11,194 nucleotides of DNA from Clostridium sp. UBA6758. GTDB lineage: Bacteria; Bacillota; Clostridia; Clostridiales; Clostridiaceae. The stretch spans positions 1 through 11,194 of the forward strand of contig DKGY01000082.1 of the NCBI GenBank assembly GCA_002453475.1, in the 5' to 3' direction. How positions within the stretch are numbered: the first letter of the stretch is position 1; each line of letters starts with the position of its first letter. Below the pieces are notes generated by a model. The model had not been told where the DNA came from. It searched no databases and was given only the letters and a program-made list of their open reading frames with translations. Made by a program: the position numbers and the translations under genes. This document shows, piece after piece, positions 5,958 to 11,194 of this stretch.

Positions 5958-6521
5958 CTAATTTATACCCACCTTTAAATCATAAATAAAAGCCTTAGCA
6001 AACTCTTGTTGCTCACGATAGATCTTTTTTGCCTTTGGCAAATAACAAGTCCCCTTACCAAGTACATTATCTTCTACATATTTAATAGTTTCTTCTAATG
6101 TTTGTCCTCTAACTGATCCTGTTATAAGTGATTTAACAATTAAATATGTTTTTCCACCTTCAATCATGTGTGCATCATGAAGAATTTTTCCTTCTATAGT
6201 GATAGCTTCCTCATCCTTTTGTGATTCTCTTGAAGCATTAATAATTTTCTTTATCATGCTCTGAGACATATTTTGTGACTGTAACCATTGAATTATATTT
6301 TTCTCACTATTATATATAAAGCCATGAAAGTATGCACCATATATTAAAATATCCATATCAACTTTATAATCAGTACTCTTCACTAATTTTTCAACATATT
6401 TTAGAACTCTTCCAATATGTGATAAGTCATGCATTATATCCTTATTTTTATAATAAGGAGTAACAAACTCTATTAACTTTTCTTTACTTATCATTTCATT
6501 CTGTATATTTTTATCATCCAC
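5958..6521 (-). CDS. HD-superfamily-like protein with altered HD motif
   Basis: A 187-residue protein with the helical layout of an HD domain. The first metal histidine lies in HDLSHIGRV (31-39, H35). The signature His-Asp is replaced by His-Gly (AYFHGF, H66-G67). The late aspartate is present in LHDAHMIEGGKT (114-125, D116). Loss of the central Asp argues against ordinary phosphohydrolase activity, and a binding or regulatory role is possible. I do not know a function. The reading frame starts at GTG (6521-6519) with GAGAGGT eight bases upstream; the next in-frame Met is residue 10. An ATG two bases earlier is out of frame. The last 44 coding bases before the divergent end are duplicated at 4518-4561, and the stop abuts a methyltransferase remnant. 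Confidence 0.75.
   Translation of the reverse strand: MDDKNIQNEMISKEKLIEFVTPYYKNKDIMHDLSHIGRVLKYVEKLVKSTDYKVDMDILIYGAYFHGFIYNSEKNIIQWLQSQNMSQSMIKKIINASRESQKDEEAITIEGKILHDAHMIEGGKTYLIVKSLITGSVRGQTLEETIKYVEDNVLGKGTCYLPKAKKIYREQQEFAKAFIYDLKVGIN
5973..6016. repeat. 44-bp direct repeat, copy B (partner 4518-4561)
   Basis: This copy lies in the 3' coding end of the intact HD-like gene, encoding EQQEFAKAFIYDLK on the minus strand. It differs from copy A at one silent position. Confidence 0.9.
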
Positions 6522-6559
6522 ATTTAAGTACCTCTCTTTACCATAAAATATCTATTTAA

Positions 6560-6565
6560 ATTATA
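6560..6565 (-). promoter_or_regulatory. Candidate -10 box of the HD-like gene
   Basis: The minus strand has a perfect TATAAT (6565-6560) about 39 bases before the GTG start. No good -35 box lies 16-18 bp upstream (TAACAA at 17). The rest of 6522-6659 is AT-rich with no other feature seen. Confidence 0.3.
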
Positions 6566-6659
6566 TATCATAATGAAAGAAATTGTTATAATATTCTTTA
6601 TTTTACATAAATTAATTTGCACATTTAAGGCTATTATGATTTTTATATAACATAATTAA

Positions 6660-6702
6660 AAAAGTACCCTATATTATTCTTTAAATAATATAGGATACTT
6701 TT
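6660..6702 (-). terminator. Intrinsic terminator of the acyltransferase-to-def operon
   Basis: A 19-bp stem (6660-6678 with 6684-6702) with one mismatch (6667/6695), a 5-base loop, and on the minus strand a run of T (CTTTTTAATTATG) at its 3' side. It starts 14 bases after the def stop codon. T-richness on the other side would also allow plus-strand termination, but there is no plus-strand gene. Confidence 0.88.
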
Positions 6703-6716
6703 ATTTTAAAAGGTAA

Positions 6717-7169
6717 TTACCTAATGTATTCTGTTACAAGATCCGTAAAGAGTATTCCATCTAAGTGATCAATCTCATGGCAGAAACATTTTGCTAAGTC
6801 ACCTGTACCGGTAAATGTAACTTCCTCACCATTTTCATCTAAGGCTTGCACTATAACCTTTGCTGGTCTTTTTAGTTTTCCCCAAGTATCTGGTATACTT
6901 AAGCAACCTTCTACCACCTTTTGTTCCCCTTCTTTGTAGATTATCTTTGGATTAACTAATTTTATCAATCCTTGTCCCATATCCATTACAACTAATCTTT
7001 TTAATATTCCTATCTGTGGGGCAGCTAAGCCACCACCATTTTCTGTATTGTACATAGTATCTGCCATATCATTTAAGATTAATCTTATTCTATCATCTAC
7101 CTTTTCAACTACTTTACTTTTTTTTCTTAATATCTCATCATTTGATAGTCTAATTTTTCTTAATGCCAT
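6717..7169 (-). CDS. def: Peptide deformylase
   Basis: Removes the formyl group from the initiator methionine of nascent proteins. All three metal-site motifs are present: GGGLAAPQIG (45-54, motif 1, with GG in place of the usual GI or GV), EGCLSIP (87-93, metal ligand C89) and HEIDHLDG (131-138, ligands H131 and H135, catalytic E132). At 150 residues it is a compact clostridial-type enzyme. The ATG at 7169 uses AGAGGTG, which lies inside the final codons of the preceding GNAT-YoaP gene, only five bases upstream of which this gene begins. That arrangement suggests translational coupling. It is the last gene of the operon, followed by a strong terminator. Deformylase is normally beside fmt or priA, so this position suggests an extra copy, but that cannot be confirmed here. 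Confidence 0.96.
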   Translation of the reverse strand: MALRKIRLSNDEILRKKSKVVEKVDDRIRLILNDMADTMYNTENGGGLAAPQIGILKRLVVMDMGQGLIKLVNPKIIYKEGEQKVVEGCLSIPDTWGKLKRPAKVIVQALDENGEEVTFTGTGDLAKCFCHEIDHLDGILFTDLVTEYIR

Positions 7170-7174
7170 TTAAA

Positions 7175-7951
7175 CTACACCTCTACTTTGCTGTGATCTT
7201 GATTTTCTTCTAATATTTTAATAAACTTTTTCTTATTTAAGATATCATTCGTTATAAATTGTCCATTATAAAATAAACTATATGTGGTAAATGGAGTTGG
7301 TGAATTTTGTGCTTCTTCTATAGTTTCATATTTCTTAATCTGCATACCAATACTCATACTTTTAGCAATTTCCTCAACAAGAGGTACATACTTAGCTGTA
7401 AAAGGACATTGATTACTATAATAAAGTACAAATCCCATTTCATCTATTTTACCTTCCTTTGCACATGACCTAAAGGAGGGTTTACTTTCTCCATCTTTAA
7501 AAGGTAAATATAACAATTCATAATAAGGCTCTGCTATATCTGCAATTAAAAATCCCTTATGGATTAAATATTTTTTATCTGCTAAATAAGGTCTTTTTTT
7601 ATTTGAAGATAGGATTACTAATCCCTTTTTTCCTTTGTTTTTACTATCTGCAATACATTCATCTAATAATTTATTAGAAATCCCTTGACCCTTATATTGA
7701 CCAGATACCCAAAGACAATTAATGAACATGTACTTTTCTGCAATAATAGGACACCAAGCTTTTTCGGCAGGTATATACTCAATAAAAACTTTACCTCTTA
7801 CATCGCCTTTTTTAAATACTAATCCATCATTAAATCTACCCTTCATCCACGCTTTCTTCGATGACACTTGGCATTCACCTTTTTTATCAGCAATGGCACA
7901 GCAAATGTGTTCTTTTTCAATATTTTCATTGTCTACTGTAATAATATTCAA
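7175..7951 (-). CDS. GNAT acetyltransferase fused to a YoaP-type thioredoxin-like domain
   Basis: A 258-residue two-domain protein. Residues about 1-150 form a GNAT domain, with strand INCLWVSG (77-84) running into the acetyl-CoA loop QYKGQGISNKLL (85-96) and ending GFL. Residues about 172-250 match the YoaP C-terminal domain, beginning FVLYYSNQCPFTAKYVP (174-190). The single cysteine C182 in CPFT lies where thioredoxin folds place the active cysteine, and PTPFTTYSLFYNG (218-230) resembles the cis-Pro strand. Function unknown beyond predicted acyl transfer; the second domain could bind thiols or contribute to dimerisation. The start is TTG at 7951 behind GGGAAGGGGA. It lies 40 bases after the hydrolase gene and is coupled to def. 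Confidence 0.85.
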   Translation of the reverse strand: MNIITVDNENIEKEHICCAIADKKGECQVSSKKAWMKGRFNDGLVFKKGDVRGKVFIEYIPAEKAWCPIIAEKYMFINCLWVSGQYKGQGISNKLLDECIADSKNKGKKGLVILSSNKKRPYLADKKYLIHKGFLIADIAEPYYELLYLPFKDGESKPSFRSCAKEGKIDEMGFVLYYSNQCPFTAKYVPLVEEIAKSMSIGMQIKKYETIEEAQNSPTPFTTYSLFYNGQFITNDILNKKKFIKILEENQDHSKVEV

Positions 7952-7991
7952 TGATTTATTCCCCTTCCCAAAATAGTTGAATCCATTATCA

Positions 7992-8912
7992 CTATCTAAT
8001 TTTCCAAACCTTATTTATAAAAGTTCCTGCTTCCTTCCATGCTGCTTTACTTTCCGGAATTAAATCTCCTGCCATTTGAAACACATGAAACATACCTTCA
8101 TAAACAGACAACTTAACTTTAACCTTTTCATTTCTTGCCTTCTCTGCCACGGTAAGAGTATCACTTAAAAGTACTTCATGGGTTCCCACTTGCATAAGCA
8201 TTGGTGGAAATCCTGTAAAATCTCCATAAACTGGTGATATATATGGGTTATGAGGATCATTATCTCCAATATAAGCTGAATCATATAGCATATTGTTTGT
8301 AGTCTTACCAAAAAGAGGGTCAAGCTCATAATTTTCTACATAACTTGTACCTCTATGAGTCAAATCATTCCAAGGTGACATAACTACAATTCCTCCAGGA
8401 AGAGAAATTTCATTATCCCTTAAGTAAAGACACAGTGCTAATGCTAATCCTCCTCCAGCAGAATCTCCCACTACCATGATATTTTTTGATTCATAATTTT
8501 TTTCTTCTATAAGCCACTGATAAGCAGCTATTGCATCTTCTAATGCTGCTGGAAATGGATTCTCTGGAGCTACTCTATAATCAATAGTTAAAACCTCTGC
8601 CCCTTTACCTAGTTCTGAATAATTTACTGCAAATCTTCTATACACATTTTTCATGGGACCAATGTAGCCTCCACCATGAAGCTGCAGAATTACTTTTCCA
8701 TTAGATTTTTCTTCTGGTTTTAAATATTCCATAACAAAATTATCTAACTCTATTTTTTCATACAAATATCCATTGGGACACTTCCAAAGTGGTTCTACAG
8801 GATGCTTTCTAAATTTTCCTGTTTGAATTGGTTCGCCCAAGGAAGTATCTGTAATATTATCAATTAGTTCTCTAACTAAGTTTCCACGAATACTAGTCTT
8901 TTTATCTTTCAT
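7992..8912 (-). CDS. Alpha/beta hydrolase of the hormone-sensitive-lipase family
   Basis: A 306-residue cytoplasmic carboxylesterase. The HSL family signatures are clear: oxyanion motif HGGGY (79-83), IDYRVAPENPFPAALED (110-126), nucleophile elbow GDSAGGG (149-155, Ser151), acid region GTHEVLLSD (243-251, E246 or D251) and catalytic GMFHVFQM (273-280, His276). The family hydrolyses short to medium acyl esters. It starts 10 bases after the zinc-ribbon membrane protein gene, with GGAGAGAG ahead of the ATG. It sits in one transcript with a condensation-type acyltransferase. I infer it trims or removes an acyl group added by that enzyme, or supplies its acyl acceptor. Confidence 0.92.
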   Translation of the reverse strand: MKDKKTSIRGNLVRELIDNITDTSLGEPIQTGKFRKHPVEPLWKCPNGYLYEKIELDNFVMEYLKPEEKSNGKVILQLHGGGYIGPMKNVYRRFAVNYSELGKGAEVLTIDYRVAPENPFPAALEDAIAAYQWLIEEKNYESKNIMVVGDSAGGGLALALCLYLRDNEISLPGGIVVMSPWNDLTHRGTSYVENYELDPLFGKTTNNMLYDSAYIGDNDPHNPYISPVYGDFTGFPPMLMQVGTHEVLLSDTLTVAEKARNEKVKVKLSVYEGMFHVFQMAGDLIPESKAAWKEAGTFINKVWKIR

Positions 8913-8922
8913 CTTCTCTCTC

Positions 8923-9594
8923 CTAGGTATTAAATCTACGAATTAATTCATTTTTTACGCTTCTATCACCAAAAACTATGGTACCAATTAAAATAAGAAT
9001 TGAAATTCCACTAGTTAAAATAGCTAAAAACGGTCTATCTATTAATTTTACCCAAAATAAAATCAAAGGAATAAAGCTAAAAATAGTAATAGCAATTTGA
9101 TACATAAAATAACTTTGCCAATTCATAGGATTAACTATCATAAGAAGCACAATTGCTAAATTAGCAAATAGTATCATTGCAGGAATAGCATAGTTTACAG
9201 ACCATCCAATATACCCTGTAACATTATCAATGACTATAACTAGAATTCCAGCTCCTATGGTTTGAACTAGTATTTTAGAAGCCAAATTAGCATTGTTCAT
9301 AATGGAATATGTAACTGTAACTGCAAAATATATGATTCCAACCACTGCAATTAAAGACCATATAACTCCTGAGTAGGTAATATAGTTTATAAAACCCAAA
9401 ACTACAGAAACTACAGTTAAGATAAACAAAAAAATTCTTTTTATTTTTTTATATTTGCCTATATCATACTCAACATCAGGATACATTCTAGTTGATTCTA
9501 CATTCATCTCATCATACTCTAGAACTCTTCTGCATAGAGGACAAGTGTGAGTTTCATCCAATATATTTACTTGACATCTTCTACACCTTTTCAT
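8923..9594 (-). CDS. Zinc-ribbon, six-helix membrane protein (DUF6320-like)
   Basis: A 223-residue protein. The N-terminus is a zinc ribbon, C4-x2-C7-x10-C18-x2-C21, followed by a polar linker. About six hydrophobic segments come next (roughly 52-72, 76-98, 104-124, 132-154, 162-182, 188-208) and a short basic tail (RRFNT). No signal peptide; the ribbon is expected in the cytoplasm. I associate this layout with DUF6320, a family of unknown function that accompanies alcohol-acetyltransferase-like genes; the family name is from memory. It overlaps the end of the acyltransferase gene by 14 bases (ATG inside TTAAATGAAAAGG, with only GGTG nearby as Shine-Dalgarno). The overlap implies translational coupling and a matched amount of the two proteins. 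It may anchor the acyltransferase or its lipid-like substrate at the membrane. Confidence 0.8.
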   Translation of the reverse strand: MKRCRRCQVNILDETHTCPLCRRVLEYDEMNVESTRMYPDVEYDIGKYKKIKRIFLFILTVVSVVLGFINYITYSGVIWSLIAVVGIIYFAVTVTYSIMNNANLASKILVQTIGAGILVIVIDNVTGYIGWSVNYAIPAMILFANLAIVLLMIVNPMNWQSYFMYQIAITIFSFIPLILFWVKLIDRPFLAILTSGISILILIGTIVFGDRSVKNELIRRFNT

Positions 9595-10867
9595 TTAATA
9601 CACCATTACTTTCTATTGTTACATCAATTCCCTCTTTAGTTAAAGCTCTAAAGAAAGCTCTTTGTAAATATGTGTCTCCTAAAACTGAGGAAAAAGTCAC
9701 CACCACTTTATCTTTATAAGAGCATACTCCACATTTCATTTTTTGCTTTTTAGCTACACCTATAATAAAATGAAAATTCTCGATGTATTCATCAAATTCC
9801 GGAAGAACCTTTATATTACCTAAGTTAGATAGAGTCATAGTATTTCCTCTACTTATTCTTCCATAAACTAGCTGTAACGCAATATATTTAAGGGCTAATG
9901 GAGCAAATCTAACTAAAGGCTTTTTCTCGTTGGATACATTATAAGAAATAGTTTCTTCTAGCTTCTCTTTAGTTATATTTTCATCCATCTGTTTATTTAC
10001 TATAAAAAGAATATCCTCAAAAGTATAATCTTTTCCATCTGATAAAAATTCTATGGCTGTTACAGCAAAGAAGTTCATAGTAGTTGTAGATTCAAAAAAA
10101 GATCTAAGGTTAATAGGTAAGTTAATTGATATAGGATCTTCATATTTTTGCTTATTTAAATACTCCTCATAAATACACCATATCAATAACGCCAATAAGT
10201 ATCTAGTTATACTTACTTCTTTTTCTTTACATTTTGCTTTTAGCCCTGCTAGATCAACATAGCCGTGAATAACACTTACTGTGTCTAGATATAACAACTC
10301 TCCCTTTAACTGATAAGCCTTTTTAGTGCCATAGGGTTTCTTAGCTAATCGCTTATAATTTTTTAAATAACTATCCTCAGTATCAAGTATACATTCACTA
10401 CTAGGTCTTCTAGTAATTTTTTTAGAAGACTCCTTAGTTTTAAGCAGTTCTATATAGTGATAAGTAAGCTCCTTTAAAAAGTTAATAGCACCCATTCCAT
10501 CTGTAATAGCATGAAAAACCTCCAAGTTAATTCTTCTTTCATAGTAAGATACACGAAATAAGAATTGTTGATTACTACGTGGGTCTATATACTTACAAGG
10601 ATAAGTAGCTTCTTTTTCAACTACTGGTACCTTTTTATTAGTCTCAAAATAATACCAAAAAAAACCTCTTCTAAGTCTTACGTTAAATCCATCAAACCAT
10701 GGAAGTACATCTTCTAACGCTTGCTGTAAAATTTCTGGTACTACATCCTCCTTCAAAGTGACAGACACTCTAAAAACATTACTTAAGTTTTCATTAGCAA
10801 TGACAGGAAATATTTTTGCTGTATTATCTAATCGTCTCCACTTTGTTTGATGACTTTTTTTATTCAT
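9581..10867 (-). CDS. Condensation/alcohol-acetyltransferase-like acyltransferase
   Basis: A 428-residue enzyme of the chloramphenicol acetyltransferase/condensation superfamily. The active-site motif is VFHAITDGMG (117-126), the HHxxxDG signature with Phe in the first position and the catalytic His119 and D123-G124 kept. The N-terminus WRRLDNTAKIFP (10-21) is typical of alcohol-acetyltransferase and PapA-like members. The C-terminal half has NLPINLRSFF (258-267) and LSNLGNI (353-359), which correspond to the solvent-channel and latch segments. It should transfer an acyl group from CoA or a carrier protein to an alcohol or amine; the substrate is unknown. It is first in a five-gene operon with twin operators in front, and its stop lies inside the next gene. 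The ATG at 10867 is preceded by AAGGAAGAG at a rather long distance. Confidence 0.88.
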   Translation of the reverse strand: MNKKSHQTKWRRLDNTAKIFPVIANENLSNVFRVSVTLKEDVVPEILQQALEDVLPWFDGFNVRLRRGFFWYYFETNKKVPVVEKEATYPCKYIDPRSNQQFLFRVSYYERRINLEVFHAITDGMGAINFLKELTYHYIELLKTKESSKKITRRPSSECILDTEDSYLKNYKRLAKKPYGTKKAYQLKGELLYLDTVSVIHGYVDLAGLKAKCKEKEVSITRYLLALLIWCIYEEYLNKQKYEDPISINLPINLRSFFESTTTMNFFAVTAIEFLSDGKDYTFEDILFIVNKQMDENITKEKLEETISYNVSNEKKPLVRFAPLALKYIALQLVYGRISRGNTMTLSNLGNIKVLPEFDEYIENFHFIIGVAKKQKMKCGVCSYKDKVVVTFSSVLGDTYLQRAFFRALTKEGIDVTIESNGVLNEKV

Positions 10868-10878
10868 TTATCTTCACT

Positions 10879-10907
10879 CTTCCTTAACTATCGTTAATAT
10901 AATAATT
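10879..10907. repeat. 29-bp promoter repeat, copy 1, with operator-like dyad
   Basis: It contains TTAAC-TATC-GTTAA (10884-10897), a perfect 5-4-5 inverted repeat. It repeats at 10942-10970 with two differences. The dyad overlaps the -10 box and predicted start of the second candidate promoter, and reaches into the leader just before the acyltransferase ATG. That is a position suited to repression. Confidence 0.7.
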
Positions 10908-10923
10908 CTATCTCCAGTTCCAA
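10896..10923 (-). promoter_or_regulatory. Candidate proximal promoter of the acyltransferase operon
   Basis: The minus strand has TTGGAA (10923-10918), a 16-bp spacer and TATATT (10901-10896). The predicted start near 10889 lies inside the dyad at 10884-10897. Confidence 0.4.
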
Positions 10924-10941
10924 CTTGACTCTTTCTGTATT

Positions 10942-10970
10942 CTTTCTTAACTATTGTTAATATAATAATT
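10942..10970. repeat. 29-bp promoter repeat, copy 2, with operator-like dyad
   Basis: It contains TTAAC-TATT-GTTAA (10947-10960), the same arms as copy 1. The offset is exactly 63 bp, six turns of B-DNA, so both dyads face the same side of the helix. The dyad lies at about +19 to +32 of the distal candidate promoter. Confidence 0.7.
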
Positions 10971-10984
10971 ACTAATTACTAACT

Positions 10985-11013
10985 ATTATATCAAATTTAA
11001 TCTATACTTTCAT
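10985..11013 (-). promoter_or_regulatory. Candidate distal promoter of the acyltransferase operon
   Basis: The minus strand has a perfect TATAAT (10990-10985), 17 bp after ATGAAA (11013-11008, 4 of 6 to the -35 consensus). The predicted start is near 10978. The remaining sequence up to 11122 is AT-rich and shows no other feature. Confidence 0.45.
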
Positions 11014-11122
11014 TAGCTTGAAGCTATTTACTTTATACAAGTATTCTTATATTAAAATTAATATAAATATATAATTAAAATTCTAAGTTGCCTTTGTATT
11101 CTAGCCATATTAGTGAAAAAAT

Positions 11123-11160
11123 ATTAAAAGGTATAGAACAAAAATTCTATACCTTTTAAT
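11123..11160 (-). terminator. Intrinsic terminator of the gene entering from the right edge
   Basis: A perfect 16-bp stem (11123-11138 with 11145-11160) with a 6-base loop. On the minus strand it is followed by ATTTTTTCAC. It overlaps the stop codon of the partial gene at 11156-11194. Confidence 0.88.
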
Positions 11161-11194
11161 CAGCTTTTATACCCAAAGCTCGTCCTATAGTTCC
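11156..11194 (-). CDS. C-terminal end of an unidentified gene, cut by window edge
   Basis: The minus strand reads GTIGRALGIKAD and then TAA (11158-11156). The frame continues off the right edge. Only twelve residues are visible and I do not recognise the family. The intrinsic terminator that starts at its stop codon supports this as a true gene end. Confidence 0.55.
   Translation of the reverse strand, partial: GTIGRALGIKAD

Noticed and set aside
4518..6016. Classical insertion sequence or integron cassette
   Set aside because: No transposase, integrase, terminal inverted repeats or attC-like structure is present; only the direct repeats from gene tails.
7722..7976. Plus-strand open frame of 84 codons
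   Set aside because: Opposite the GNAT-YoaP gene start; no ribosome binding site or recognisable domain.
9492..9719. Plus-strand open frame of 75 codons
   Set aside because: Opposite the junction of the acyltransferase and zinc-ribbon genes, both well supported.

Overview
The window is very AT-rich. Every gene I can support lies on the minus strand, so transcription runs from high to low coordinates. Shine-Dalgarno sequences are strong (AGGAGG types), TTG and GTG starts occur, and the gene families are hybrid-cluster protein, clostridial-type HD proteins, a GNAT-YoaP fusion, and an acyltransferase with a zinc-ribbon membrane protein. Together these suggest an anaerobic low-GC Firmicute, most likely Clostridium sensu stricto. 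The species is not determined.

In transcription order, the right edge holds the last codons of an unidentified gene and its terminator. A five-gene operon follows (about 10990 down to 6660): a condensation-type acyltransferase, a zinc-ribbon six-helix membrane protein, an HSL-type alpha/beta hydrolase, a GNAT-YoaP fusion and peptide deformylase, closed by a strong hairpin terminator. Two palindromic 29-bp repeats exactly 63 bp apart sit in its promoter region. The first three genes look like one functional module that makes, moves or cleaves an acyl ester. Its substrate cannot be read from sequence.

The middle region (6521 to 3077) is a mosaic of single genes and gene remnants: an HD-like protein with an altered HD motif, the orphaned 3' end of a SAM-dependent methyltransferase, a Fes-like esterase, an orphaned 3' end of a second copy of the HD gene, a GNAT acetyltransferase, and an S51-type peptidase that lacks its normal N-terminus. 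A 44-bp direct repeat with one mismatch, carried by the two HD-gene tails, brackets the esterase. This points to cassette insertion or recombination at a gene end.

The left region (2936 to 1) holds an HD-domain phosphohydrolase, a Crp/Fnr-family regulator and the hydroxylamine reductase/hybrid-cluster gene hcp, which runs off the left edge. The HD gene has an unusual leader: a good Shine-Dalgarno separated from the ATG by a hairpin. Both hcp and the regulator gene have a dyad centred exactly at -41.5 relative to the start inferred from a TATTAT -10 box. That is class II activator geometry. The simplest reading is a nitrosative-stress switch in which the regulator activates hcp and probably itself.

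I found no rRNA, tRNA, CRISPR array, insertion sequence or intergenic gap above 300 bases. The best candidates for something undescribed are the hairpin-bridged ribosome binding site, the esterase cassette between gene tails, and the twin-operator acyltransferase module.
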